Source of the DNA: Hydractinia symbiolongicarpus
Lineage: Eukaryota > Cnidaria > Hydrozoa > Anthoathecata > Hydractiniidae
Direction: 5' to 3'
Length of the DNA stretch: 64,000 bases
Assembly (NCBI RefSeq): GCF_029227915.1
Contig: NC_079878.1
Span: forward strand, 2,358,001 to 2,422,000
Shown: positions 25,800-38,900 of the stretch, one piece after another
How the letters are laid out: each line of letters begins with the position of its first letter
Numbering within the stretch: position 1 is the first letter of the stretch
The notes under the pieces: generated by a model
The model's input: the letters and a program-made list of their open reading frames with translations, nothing else
The model's database searches: none
What the model was told of the DNA's origin: nothing
Made by a program: the position numbers and the translations under genes

Positions 25800-27423
25800 G
25801 ATTAAACCACTTTCATTAAGCGTCTCATCAAAAATGAAAACATTTCTGCAAACTACAAGTCTCATGCGTTTTAGTGGTGAAAAAATAATTTAAAAAATCG
25901 TTCGGGAAATGAGTTTACTCCCTGGGTACCTTCTTTGTATACTTTTGACTATACGGGCCGAGTCCAGGATTTACGGGAAATCGCGGGTTTTCGTTTGCCG
26001 GCGATTAAACTTCTTTTATTCAGCGTCTCATCAAAAATGAAAACACTTTTGAAAACTACAAGTCTCATGCGTTTTAGTGGTGAAAAAATAATTTAAAAAA
26101 TCGTTCGGGAAATGAGTTTACTCCCTGGGTACTTTCTTTGTATACTTTTGACTATACGGGCCCAGTCCGGGATTTACGGAAACACGCGGGTTTTCGTGTG
26201 CCGGCGATTAAACTTCTTTTATTCAGCGTCCCATCAAAAATGAAAACATTTTTAAAAAATACAAGTCTCATGCGTTTTAGTGGTGAAAAGATACTTTAAA
26301 AAATCGTTTTGGAAATGAGTTTACTCACAGGGTACTTTCTTTGTATACATTCGACTATACGGGCCAAGCCCGTGATTTACGGGAAATCGTGGGTTTTCGT
26401 TTGCCGCCGATTAAACCACTTTCATTAAGCGTCTCATCAAAAATGAAAACATTTCTGAAAACCACAGGTCTCATGCGTTTTAGTGATGAAAAAATAATTT
26501 AAAAAATCGTTCGGGAAATGAGTTTACTCCCTGGGTACTTTCTTTGTATACTTTTGACTATACGGGCCGAGTCGGGGATTTACGGGAAGTCGCGGGTTTT
26601 CGTTTGCCGGCGATTAAACCACTTTCATTAAGCGTCTCATCAAAAATGAAAACATTTCTGCAAACTACAAGTCTCATGCGTTTTAGTGGTGAAAAAATAA
26701 TTTAAAAAATCGTTCGGGAAATGAGTTTACTCCCTGGGTACCTTCTTTGTATACTTTTGACTATACGGGCCGAGTCCAGGATTTACGGGAAATCGCGGGT
26801 TTTCGTTTGCCGGCGATTAAACTTCTTTTATTCAGCGTCTCATCAAAAATGAAAACACTTTTGAAAACTACAAGTCTCATGCGTTTTAGTGGTGAAAAAA
26901 TAATTTAAAAAATCGTTCGGGAAATGAGTTTACTCCCTGGGTACTTTCTTTGTATACTTTTGACTATACGGGCCCAGTCCGGGATTTACGGAAAATCGCG
27001 GGTTTTCGTGTGCCGGCGATTAAACTTCTTTTATTCAGCGTCCCATCAAAAATGAAAACATTTTTAAAAAATACAAGTCTCATGCGTTTTAGTGGTGAAA
27101 AGATACTTTAAAAAATCGTTTTGGAAATGAGTTTACTCACAGGGTACTTTCTTTGTATACATTCGACTATACGGGCCAAGCCCGTGATTTACGGGAAATC
27201 GTGGGTTTTCGTTTGCCGCCGATTAAACCACTTTCATTAAGCGTCTCATCAAAAATGAAAACATTTCTGAAAACCACAGGTCTCATGCGTTTTAGTGGTG
27301 AAAAAATAATTTAAAAAATCGTTCGGGAAATGAGTTTACTCCCTGGGTACTTTCTTTGTATACTTTTGACTATACGGGCCGAGTCGGGGATTTACGGGAA
27401 GTCGCGGGTTTTCGTTCGTCGGC
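25800..27423 (+). repeat. 812-bp tandem duplication (four monomers)
   Basis: Copies 25800-26611 and 26612-27423. Shared rare states are AGTCCAGGATTT (25961 and 26773), GCCCGTGATTT, TTTGCCGCCGATT and AAAACCACAGG. Copy 1 has GGAAACACGCGGG near 26180 where copy 2 has GGAAAATCGCGGG. Confidence 0.82.
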
Positions 27424-28561
27424 GATTAAACTTCTTTTATTCAGCGTCTCATCAAAAATGAAAACATATTTAAAAACTACAAGTCTCATGGGCTTTAGTG
27501 GTTAAATAATAATTTAAAAAATCGTTCGGGAAGTAAGTTTACTCCCTGGGTACTTTCTTTGTATGCATTCGACTATACGTGCCAAGCCCAGGATTTACGG
27601 GAAATCGCGGGTTTTCGTTTGCCGGCGATTAAACCACTTTCATTAAGCGTCTCATCAAAAATGAAAACATTTCTAAAAACTACAAGTCTCATGCGTTTTA
27701 GTGGTGAAAAGATAATTTAAAAAATCGTTCGGGAAATGAGTTTACTCTCTGGGTACTTTCTTTGTATACTTTTGACTATACGGCCCGAATCAGGGATTTA
27801 CGGGAAGTCCCGGGTTTCGTTTGCCGGCGATTAAACTTCTTTTATTCAGCGTCTCATCAAAAATGAAAACATTTTTAAAAACTACAAGTCTCATGGGCTT
27901 TAGTGGTGAAATATTAATTTAAAAAATCGTTCGTGAAATGAGTTTACTCTCTGGGTACTTTCTTTGTATACTTTTGACTATACGGGCCGAGTCGGGGATT
28001 GACGGGAAATCGCGGGTTTTCGTTTGCCGGCGATTAAACCACTTTCATTAAGCGTCTCATCAAAAATGAAAACATTTCTGCAAACTACAAGTTCCATGCG
28101 TTTTAGTGGTGAAAAGATAATTGAAAAAATCGTTCGGGAAATGAGTTTACTCTCTGGGTACCTTCTTTGTATACTTTTGACTATACGGGCCAAGTCCGGG
28201 ATTTACGGGAAATCGCGGGTTTTCGTTTGCCGGCAATTAAACTTCTTTTATTCAGCGTCTCATCAAAAATGAAAACACTTTTGAAAACTACATGTCTCAT
28301 GCGTTTTAGTGGTGAAAAAATAATATAAAAAATCGTTCGGGAAATGAGTTTACTCCCTGGGTACTTTCTTTGTATACTTTTGACTATACGGGCCGAGTCC
28401 GGGGTTTACGGAAAATGGCGGGTTTTCGTTTGCCGGCGATTAAACTTCTTTTAATAAGCGTCTCATCAAAAATAAAAACATTTTTGAAAACTACAAGTCT
28501 CATGCGTTTTAGTGGTGAAAAAATAATTTAAAAAATCGTTTTGGTAATGAGTTTAATCACA

Positions 28562-28602
28562 AGGTACTTTCTTTGTATACATGGGAAATGAGTTTACTCC
28601 CC
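28562..28602 (+). repeat. 41-bp partial duplication
   Basis: First of the sub-family with AATCACAAGGTAC upstream and ACTCCCCGGGTAC downstream; CCCCGGG replaces CCCTGGG. Confidence 0.88.
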
Positions 28603-30226
28603 GGGTACTTTCTTTGTATACTTTTGACTATATGGGCCGAGTCCGGGGTTTACGGGAAATGGCGGGTTTTCGTTTGCCGGCAATTAAACTTCTTTTTTTC
28701 AGCGTCTTATCAAAAATGAAAACATTTTTGAAAACTACAAGTCTCATGCGTTTTAGTGGCGAAAAGATACTTTAAAAAATCGTTTTGGAAATGAGTTTAC
28801 TCACAGGGTACTTTCTTTGTATACCTTCGACTATACGGGCCAAGCCCGGGATTTACGGGAAATCGCGGGTTTTCGTTTGCCGGCGATTAAACCACTTTCA
28901 TCAAGCGTCTCATCAAAAATGAAAACATTTCTGAAAACTACAGGTCTCATGCGTTTTAGTGGTGAAAAAATAATTTAAAAAATCGTTCGGGAAATGAGTT
29001 TACTCCCTGGGTACTTTCTTTGTATACTTTTGACTTTACGGGCCGTGTCGGGGATTTACGGAAAGTCGCGGGTTTTCGTTTGCCGGCGATTAAACTTCTT
29101 TTATTCAGCGTCTCATCAAAAATGAAAACATTTTTAAAAACTACAAGTCTCATGGGCTTTAGTGGTTAAATAATAATTTAAAAAATCGTTCGGGAAATGA
29201 GTTTACTCCCTGGGTACTTTCTTTGTATGCTTTTGACTATACGGGCCAAGCCCGGGATTTACGGGAAATCGCGGGTTTTCGTTTGCCGGCGATTAAACCA
29301 CTGTCATTAAGCGTCTCATCAAAAATGAAAACATTTCTGAAAACTACAAGTCTCATGCGTTTTAGTGGTGAAAAAATAATTTAAAAAATCGTTCGAGAAA
29401 TGAGTTTACTCCCTGGGTACTTTCTTTGTATACTTTTGACTATACGGCCCGAGTCTGGGATTTACGGGAAATCGCGGGTTTTCGTTTGCCGGCGATTAAA
29501 CTTCTTTTATTCAGAGTCTCATCAAAAATGAAAACATTTTTGTAAACTACAAGTCCCATGCGTTTTAGTGGTGAAAATATAATTTAAAAAATCGTTCGGG
29601 AAATGAGTTTACTCCCTGGGTACTTTCTTTGTATACTTTTGACTATACGGGCCGAGTCCGGGGTTTACGGGAAATGGCGGGTTTTCGTTTGCCGGCGATT
29701 AAACTTCTTTTATTCAGCGTCTCATCAAAAATGAAAACATTTTTGAAAACTACAAGTCTCATGCGTTTTAGTGGTGAAAAGATAATTTAAAAAATCGTTC
29801 GGGAAATGAGTTTACTCCCTGGGTACTTTCTTTGTATACTTTTGACTATACGGGCCGAGTCAGGGATTGACGGGAAATCGCGGGTTTTCGTTTGCCGGCG
29901 ATTAAACCACTTTCATTAAGCGTCTCATCAAAAATGAAAACATTTTTGAAAACTACAAGTCTCATGCGTTTTAGTGGTGAAAAAATAATATAAAAAATCG
30001 TTCGGGAAATGAGTTTACTCCCTGGGTACTTTCTTTGTATACTTTTGACTATACGGGCCGAGTCCGGGGTTTACGGGAAATGGCGGGTTTTCGTTTGCCG
30101 GCGATTAAACTTCTTTTAATAAGCGTCTCATCAAAAATGAAAACATTTTTGAAAACTACAAGTCTCATGCGTTTTAGTGGTGAAAAAATAATTTAAAAAA
30201 TCGTTTTGGAAATGAGTTTAATCACA

Positions 30227-30267
30227 AGGTACTTTCTTTGTATACATGGGAAATGAGTTTACTCCCC
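30227..30267 (+). repeat. 41-bp partial duplication
   Basis: Same AAGGTAC and CCCCGGG sub-family, 1,665 bp after the last; its monomer ends CTTCTTCTTTTCAG. Confidence 0.88.
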
Positions 30268-31688
30268 GGGTACTTTCTTTGTATACTTTTGACTATATGG
30301 GCCGAGTCCGGGGTTTACGGGAAATGGCGGGTTTTCGTTTGCCGGCAATTAAACTTCTTCTTTTCAGCGTCTTATCAAAAATGAAAACATTTTTGAAAAC
30401 TACAAGTCTCATGCGTTTTAGTGGCGAAAAGATACTTTAAAAAATCGTTTTGGAAATGAGTTTACTCACAGGGTACTTTCTTTGTATACATTCGACTATA
30501 CGGGCCAAGCCCGGGATTTACGGGAAATCGCGGGTTTTCGTTTGCCGGCGATTAAACCACTTTCATTAAGCGTCTCATCAAAAATGAAAACATTTCTGAA
30601 AACTACAGGTCTCATGCGTTTTAGTGGTGAAAAAATAATTTAAAAAATCGTTCGGGAAATGAGTTTACTCCCTGGGTACTTTCTTTGTATACTTTTGACT
30701 ATACGGGCCAAGTCCGGGATTTACGGGAAATGGCGGGTTTTCGTTTGCCGGCGATTAAACTTCTTTTATTCAGAGTCTCATCAAAAATGAAAACATTTTT
30801 GTAAACTACAAGTCCCATGCGTTTTAGTGGTGAAAATATAATTTAAAAAATCGTTCGGGAAATGAGTTTACTCCCTGGGTACTTTCTTTGTATACTTTTG
30901 ACTATACGGGCCGAGTCCGGGGTTTACGGGAAATGGCGGGTTTTCGTTTGCCGGCGATTAAACTTCTTTTATTCAGCGTCTCATCAAAAATGAAAACATT
31001 TTTGAAAACTACAAGTCTCATGCGTTTTAGTGGTGAAAAGATAATTTAAAAAATCGTTCGGGAAATGAGTTTACTCCCTGGGTACTTTCTTTGTATACTT
31101 TTGACTATACGGGCCGAGTCGGGGATTGACGGGAAATCGCGGGTTTTCGTTTGCCGGCGATTAAACCACTTTCATTAAGCGTCTCATCAAAAATGAAAAC
31201 ATTTCTGCAAACTACAAGTCTCATGCGTTTTAGTGGTGAAAAAAAAATTGAAAAAATCGTTCTGGAAATGAGTTTACTCTCTGGGTACCTTCTTTGTATA
31301 CTTTTGACTATACGGGCCAAGTCCGGGATTTACGGGAAATCGCGGGTTTTCGTTTGTCGGCAATTAAACTTCTTTTATTCAGCGTCTCATCAAGAATGAA
31401 AACACTTTCGAAAACTACAAGTCTCATGCGTTTTAGTGGTGAAAAAATAATATAAAAAATCGTTCGAGAAATGAGTTTACTCCCTGGGTACTTTCTTTGT
31501 ATACTTTTGACTATACGGGCCGAGTCCGGGGTTTACGGGAAATGGCGGGTTTTCGTTTGCCGGCGATTAAACTTCTTTTAATAAGCGTCTCATCAAAAAT
31601 GAAAACATTTTTGAAAACTACAAGTCTCATGCGTTTTAGTGGTGAAAAAATAATTTAAAAAATCGTTTTGGAAATGAGTTTAATCACA

Positions 31689-31729
31689 AGGTACATTCTT
31701 TGTATACATGGGAAATGAGTTTACTCCCC
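31689..31729 (+). repeat. 41-bp partial duplication
   Basis: Same sub-family with a private change, AAGGTACATTC. Confidence 0.88.
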
Positions 31730-33555
31730 GGGTACTTTCTTTGTATACTTTTGACTATATGGGCCGAGTCCGGGGTTTACGGGAAATGGCGGGTTTTCGT
31801 TTGCCGGCAATTAAACTTCTTTTTTTCAGCGTCTTATCAAAAATGAAAACATTTTTGAAAACTACAAGTCTCATGCGTTTTAGTGGCGAAAAGATACTTT
31901 AAAAAATCGTTTTGGAAATGAGTTTACTCACAGGGTACTTTCTTTGTATACATTCGACTATACGGGCCAAGCCCGGGATTTACGGGAAATCGCGGGTTTT
32001 CGTTTGCCGGCGATTAAACCACTTTCATTAAGCGTCTCATCAAAAATGAAAACATTTCTGAAAACTACAGGTCTCATGCGTTTTAGTGGTGAAAAAATAA
32101 TTTAAAAAATCGTTCGGGAAATGAGTTTACTCCCTGGGTACTTTCTTTGTATACTTTTGACTATACGGCCCGAGTCTGGGATTTACGGGAAATGGCGGGT
32201 TTTCGTTTGCCGGCGAATAAACTTCTTTTATTCAGAGTCTCATCAAAAATGAAAACATTTTTGTAAACTACAAGTCCCATGCGTTTTAGTGGTGAAAATA
32301 TAATTTAAAAAATCGTTCGGGAAATGAGTTTACTCCCTGGGTACTTTCTTTGTATACTTTTGACTATACGGGCCGAGTCCGGGGTTTACGGGAAATGGCG
32401 GGTTTTCGTTTGCCGGCGATTAAACTTCTTTTAATAAGCGTCTCATCAAAAATGAAAACATTTTTGAAAACTACAAGTCTCATGCGTTTTAGTGGTGAAA
32501 AAATAATTTAAAAAATCGTTTTGGAAATGAGTTTACTCCCTGGGTACTTTCTTTGTATACTTTTGACTATACGGGCCGAGTCCGGGGTTTACGGGAAATG
32601 GCGGATTTTCGTTTGCCGGCGATTAAACTTCTTTTATTCAGCGTCTCATCAAAAATGAAAACATTTTTGAAAACTACAAGTCTCATGCGTTTTAGTGGAG
32701 AAAAGATAATTAAAAAAATCGTTCAGGAAATGAGTTTACTCCCTGGGTACTTTCTTTGTATACTTTTGACTATACGGGCCGAGTCGGGGATTGACGGGAA
32801 ATCGCGGGTTTTCGTTTGCCGGCGATTAAACCACTTTCATTAAGCGTCTCATCAAAAATGAAAACATTTCTAAAAATTACAAGTCTCATGCGTTTTAGTG
32901 GTGAAAAATTTTTTTTAAAAATCGTTCGGGAAATGAGTTTACTCCCTGGGTACCTTCTTTGTATACTTTTGACTATACGGCCGAGTCCGGGATTTACGGG
33001 AAATCGCGGGTTTTCGTTCGCCGGCGATTAAACAACTTTCATTAAGCGTCTCATCAAAAATGAAAACATTTCTGAAAACTACAAGTCTCATGCGTTTTAG
33101 TGGTGAAAAAATAATTGAAAAAATCGTTCGGGAAATGAGTTTACTCTCTGGGTACCTTCTTTGTATACTTTTGACTATACGGGCCAAGTCCGGGATTTAC
33201 GGGAAATCGCGGGTTTTCGTTTGCCGGCAATTAAACTTCTTTAATTCAGCGTCTCATCAAAAATGAAAACACTTTTGAAAACTACGAGTCTCATGCGTTT
33301 TAGTGGTGAAAAAATAATATAAAAAATCGTTCGGGAAATGAGTTTACTCCCTGGGTACTTTCTTTGTATACTTTTGACTATACGGGCCGAGTCCGGGGTT
33401 TACGGGAAATGGCGGGTTTTCGTTTGCCGGCGATTAAACTTCTTTTAATAAGCGTCTCATCAAAAATGAAAACATTTTTGAAAACTACAAGTCTCATGCG
33501 TTTTAGTGGTGAAAAAATAATTTAAAAAATCGTTTTAGAAATGAGTTTAATCACA

Positions 33556-33596
33556 AGGTACTTTCTTTGTATACATGGGAAATGAGTTTACTCCCC
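33556..33596 (+). repeat. 41-bp partial duplication
   Basis: First in the 1,300-bp higher-order unit; preceded by TCGTTTTAGAAATGAG. Confidence 0.88.
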
Positions 33597-34205
33597 GGGT
33601 ACTTTCTTTGTATACTTTTGACTATATGGGCCGAGTCCGGGGTTTACGGGAAATGGCGGGTTTTCGTTTGCCGGCAATTAAACTTCTTTTTTTCAGCGTC
33701 TCATCAAAAATGAAAACATTTTTGAAAACTACAAGTCTCATGCGTTTTAGTGGCGAAAAGATACTTTAAAAAATCGTTTTGGAAATGAGTTTACTCACAG
33801 GGTACTTTCTTTGTATACATTCGACTATACGGGCCAAGCCCGGGATTTACGGGAAATCGCGGGTTTTCTTTTGCCGGCGATTAAACCACTTTCATTAAGC
33901 GTCTCATCAAAAATGAAAACATTTCTGAAAACTACAGGTCTCATGCGTTTTAGTGGTGAAAAAATAATTTAAAAAATCGTTCGGGAAATGAGTTTACTCC
34001 CTGGGTACTTTCTTTGTATACTTTTGACTTTACGGGCCGAGTCGGGGATTTACGGAAAGTGGCGGGTTTTCGTTTGCCGGCGATTAAACTTATTTTATTC
34101 AGCGTCTCATCAAAAATGAAAACATTTTTAAAAACTACAAGTCTCATGCGTTTTAGTGGTGAAAAAATAATTTAAAAAATCGTTTTGGAAATGAGTTTAA
34201 TCACA

Positions 34206-34246
34206 AGGTACTTTCTTTGTATACATGGGAAATGAGTTTACTCCCC
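34206..34246 (+). repeat. 41-bp partial duplication
   Basis: Second in the 1,300-bp unit, 650 bp on; preceded by TCGTTTTGGAAATGAG. Confidence 0.88.
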
Positions 34247-34855
34247 GGGTACTTTCTTTGTATACTTTTGACTATATGGGCCGAGTCCGGGGTTTACGGG
34301 AAATGGCGGGTTTTCGTTTGCCGGCAATTAAACTTCTTTTTTTCAGCGTCTCATCAAAAATGAAAACATTTTTGAAAACTACAAGTCTCATGCGTTTTAG
34401 TGGTGAAAAGATAATTTAAAAAATCGTTTTGGAAATGAGTTTACTCACAGGGTACTTTCTTTGTATGCATTCGACTATACGGGCCAAGCCCGGGATTTAC
34501 GGGAAATCGCGGGTTTTCGTGTGCCGGCGATTAAACTTCTTTTATTCAGCGTCCCATTAAAAATGAAAACATTTTTAAAAACTACAAGTCTCATGCGTTT
34601 TAGTGGTGAAAAGATACTTTAAAAAATCGTTCGGGAAATGAGTTTACTCCCTGGGTACTTTCTTTGTATACTTTTGACTATACGGGCCGAGTCCGGGGTT
34701 TACGGGAAATGGCGGGTTTTCGTTTGCCGGCGATTAAACTTCTTTTAATAAGCGTCTCATCAAAAATGAAAACATTTTTGAAAACTACAAGTCTCATGCG
34801 TTTTAGTGGTGAAAAAATAATTTAAAAAATCGTTTTAGAAATGAGTTTAATCACA

Positions 34856-34896
34856 AGGTACTTTCTTTGTATACATGGGAAATGAGTTTACTCCCC
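34856..34896 (+). repeat. 41-bp partial duplication
   Basis: Partner of 33556 at offset 1,300; shares TTTTAGAAATGAG. Confidence 0.88.
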
Positions 34897-35505
34897 GGGT
34901 ACTTTCTTTGTATACTTTTGACTATATGGGCCGAGTCCGGGGTTTACGGGAAATGGCGGGTTTTCGTTTGCCGGCAATTAAACTTCTTTTTTTCAGCGTC
35001 TCATCAAAAATGAAAACATTTTTGAAAACTACAAGTCTCATGCGTTTTAGTGGCGAAAAGATACTTTAAAAAATCGTTTTGGAAATGAGTTTACTCACAG
35101 GGTACTTTCTTTGTATACATTCGACTATACAGGCCAAGCCCGGGATTTACGGGAAATCGCGGGTTTTCTTTTGCCGGCGATTAAACCACTTTCATAAAGC
35201 GTCTCATCAAAAATGAAAACATTTCTGAAAACTACAGGTCTCATGCGTTTTAGTGGTGAAAAAATAATTTAAAAAATCGTTCGGGAAATGAGTTTACTCC
35301 CTGGGTACTTTCTTTGTATACTTTTGACTTTACGGGCCGAGTCGGGGATTTACGGAAAGTGGCGGGTTTTCGTTTGCCGGCGATTAAACTTATTTTATTC
35401 AGCGTCTCATCAAAAATGAAAACATTTTTAAAAACTACAAGTCTCATGCGTTTTAGTGGTGAAAAAATAATTTAAAAAATCGTTTTGGAAATGAGTTTAA
35501 TCACA

Positions 35506-35546
35506 AGGTACTTTCTTTGTATACATGGGAAATGAGTTTACTCCCC
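35506..35546 (+). repeat. 41-bp partial duplication
   Basis: Partner of 34206 at offset 1,300. Confidence 0.88.
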
Positions 35547-35989
35547 GGGTACTTTCTTTGTATACTTTTGACTATATGGGCCGAGTCCGGGGTTTACGGG
35601 AAATGGCGGGTTTTCGTTTGCCGGCAATTAAACTTCTTTTTTTCAGCGTCTCATCAAAAATGAAAACATTTTTGAAAACTACAAGTCTCATGCGTTTTAG
35701 TGGTGAAAAGATAATTTAAAAAATCGTTTTGGAAATGAGTTTACTCACAGGGTACTTTCTTTGTATGCATTCGACTATACGGGCCAAGCCCGGGATTTAC
35801 GGGAAATCGCGGGTTTTCGTGTGCCGGCGATTAAACTTCTTTTATTCAGCGTCCCATTAAAAATGAAAACATTTTTAAAAACTACAAGTCTCATGCGTTT
35901 TAGTGGTGAAAAGATACTTTAAAAAATCGTTTTGGAAATGAGTTTACTCACAGGGTACTTTCTTTGTATACATTCGACTATACGGGCCA

Positions 35990-38900
35990 AGCCCGGGATT
36001 TACGGGAAATCGTGGGTTTTCGTTTGCCGGCGATTAAACCACTTTCATTAAGCGTCTCATCAAAAATGAAAACATTTCTAAAAACTACAGGTCTCATGCG
36101 TTTTAGTGGTGAAAAAATAATTTAAAAAATCGTTCGGGAAATGCGTTTACTCCCTGGGTACTTTCTTTGTATACTTTTGACTATACGGGCCGAGTCGGGG
36201 ATTTACGGGAAGTCGCGGGTTTTCGTTTGCCGGCGATTAAACCACTCTCATTAAGCGTCTCATCAAAAATGAAAACATTTCTGAAAACTACAAGTCTCAT
36301 GGGCTTTAGTGGTTAAATAATAATTTAAAAAATCGTTCGGGAAATGAGTTTACTCCCTGGGTACTTTCTTTGTATACTTTTGACTATACGGCCCGAGTCC
36401 GGGATTTACGGGAAGTCGCGGGTTTTCGTTTGCCGGCGATTAAATTTCTTTTATTCAGCGTCTCATCAAAAATGAAAACATTTTTAAAAACTACAAGTCT
36501 CATGCGTTTTAGTGGTGAAAAGATAATTTAAAAAATCGTTTTGGAAATGAGTTTACTCACAGGGTACTTTCTTTGTATGCATTCGACTATACGGGCCAAG
36601 CCCGGGATTTACGGGAAATCGCGGGTTTTCGTGTGCCGGCGATTAAGCTTCTTTTATTCAGCGTCTCATCAAAAATGAAAACATTTTTGAAAACTACAAG
36701 TCTCATGCGTTTTAGTGGCGAAAAGATACTTTAAAAAATCGTTTTGGAAATGAGTTTACTCACAGGGTACTTTCTTTGTATGCATTCGACTATACGGGCC
36801 AAGCCCGGGATTTACGGGAAATCGCGGGTTTTCGTTTGCCGGCGATTAAACCACTTTCATTAAGCGTCTCATCAAAAATGAAAACATTTCTGAAAACTAC
36901 AAGTCTCATGCGTTTTAGTGGTGAAAAAATAATTTTAAAAATCGTTCGGGAAATGAGTTTACTCCCTGGGTACTTTCTTTGTATACTTTTGACTATACGG
37001 CCCGAGTCTGGGATTTACGGGAAGTCGCGGGTTTTCGTTTGCCGGCGATTAAACTTCTTTTATTCAGCGTCTCATCAAAAATGAAAACATTTTTAAAAAC
37101 TACAAGTCTCATGGGCTTTAGTGGTGAAATAATAATTTAAAAAATCGTTCGGGAAATGAGTTTACTCCCTGGGTACTTTCTTTGTATACTTTTGACTATA
37201 CCGGCCGAGTCCGGGATTTACGGGAAATCGCAGGTTTTCGTTTGCCGGCGATTAAACTTCTTTTATTCAGCGTCTCATCAAAAATGAAAACATTTTTGTA
37301 AACTACAAGTCCCATGCGTTTTAGTGGTGAAAAAATAATTTAAAAAATCGTGCGGGAAATGAGTTTACTCCCTGGGTACTTTCTTTGTATACTTTTGACT
37401 ATACGGGCCGAGTCCGGGATTTACGGCAAGTCGCGGGTTTTCGTTTGCCGGCGATTAAACTTCTTTTATTCAGCGTCTCATCAAAAATGAAAACATTTTT
37501 AAAAACTACAAGTCTCATGCGTTTTAGTGGTGAAAAGATAATTTAAAAAATCGTTTTGGAAATGAGTTTACTCCCTGGGTACTTTCTTTGTATGCATTCG
37601 ACTATACAGGCCAAGCCCGGGATTTACGGGAAATCGCGGGTTTTCGTTTGCCGGCGATTAAACCACTTTCATTAAGCGTCTCATCAAAAATGAAAACATT
37701 TCTGAAAACTACAAGTCTCATGCGTTTTAGTGGTGAAAAAATAATTTTAAAAATCGTTCGGGAAATGAGTTTACTCCCTGGGTACTTTCTTTGTATACTT
37801 TTGACTATACGGGCCGAGTCCGGGATTTACGGGAAGTCGCGGGTTTTCGTTTGCCGGCGATTAAACTTCTTTTATTCAGCGTCTCATCAAAAATGAAAAC
37901 ACTTTTAAAAACTACAAGTCTCATGCGTTTTAGTGGTGAAAAGATAATTTAAAAAATCGTTTTGGAAATGAGTTTACTCACAGGGTACTTTCTTTGTATG
38001 CATTCGACTATACTGGGCCAAGCCCGGGATTTACGGGAAATCGCGGGTTTTCGTGTGCCGGCGATTAAACTTCTTTTATTCAGCGTCCCATCAAAAATAA
38101 AAACATTTTTAAAAACTACAAGTCTCATGCGTTTTAGTGGTGAAAAGATACTTTAAAAAATCGTTTTGGAAATGAGTTTACTCACAGGGTACTTTCTTTG
38201 TATACATTCGACTATACGGGCCAAGCCCGGGATTTACGGGAAATCGTGGGTTTTCGTTTGCCGGCGATTAAACCACTTTCATTAAGCGTCTCATCAAAAA
38301 TGAAAACATTTCTAAAAACTACAGGTCTCATGCGTTTTAGTGGTGAAAAAATAATTTAAAAAATCGTTCGGGAAATGCGTTTACTCCCTGGGTACTTTCT
38401 TTGTATACTTTTGACTATACGGGCCGAGTCGGGGATTTACGGGAAGTCGCGGGTTTTCGTTTGCCGGCGATTAAACCACTCTCATTAAGCGTCTCATCAA
38501 AAATGAAAACATTTCTGAAAACTACAAGTCTCATGGGCTTTAGTGGTTAAATAATAATTTAAAAAATCGTTCGGGAAATGAGTTTACTCCCTGGGTACTT
38601 TCTTTGTATACATTCGACTATACGGGCCAAGCCCGGGATTTACGGGAAATCGTGGGTTTTCGTTTGCCGGCGATTAAACCACTTTCATTAAGCGTCTCAT
38701 CAAAAATGAAAACATTTCTAAAAAGTACAGGTCTCATGCGTTTTAGTGGTGAAAAAATAATTTAAAAAATCGTTCGGGAAATGCGTTTACTCCCTGGGTA
38801 CTTTCTTTGTATACTTTTGACTATACGGGCCGAGTCGGGGATTTACGGGAAGTCGCGGGTTTTCGTTTGCCGGCGATTAAACCACTCTCATTAAGCGTCT

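Larger units (their letters stand above)
28000..33300 (+). repeat. Region with 3,127-, 1,665- and 1,462-bp periodicities
   Basis: The marked 41-bp insertions at 28562, 30227 and 31689 are 1,665 and 1,462 bp apart, equal to one 244-bp unit plus seven or six 203-bp units. The GGGGATTGACGGG unit near 28000 recurs near 31127, offset 3,127, with one more form (CAGGGATTGACGGG) near 29862. This indicates a shared higher-order block that has gained or lost single monomers. Confidence 0.7.
33331..34630 (+). repeat. 1,300-bp higher-order unit, copy 1
   Basis: It is made of four 203-bp and two 244-bp units. It matches 34631-35930 with about two differences seen (CTATACGGG versus CTATACAGG near 33826/35126, and CATTAAG versus CATAAAG near 33892/35192). 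Rare shared sites are TTTTCTTTTGCC and GGAAAGTGGCGGG. The half-unit of 650 bp, two monomers plus one 244-bp unit, is also visible. Confidence 0.87.
34631..35930 (+). repeat. 1,300-bp higher-order unit, copy 2
   Basis: It directly follows copy 1. After 35930 the array goes to TTTTGGAAATGAG where copies 1 and 2 begin with CGGGAAATGAG, which sets the boundary. Confidence 0.87.
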
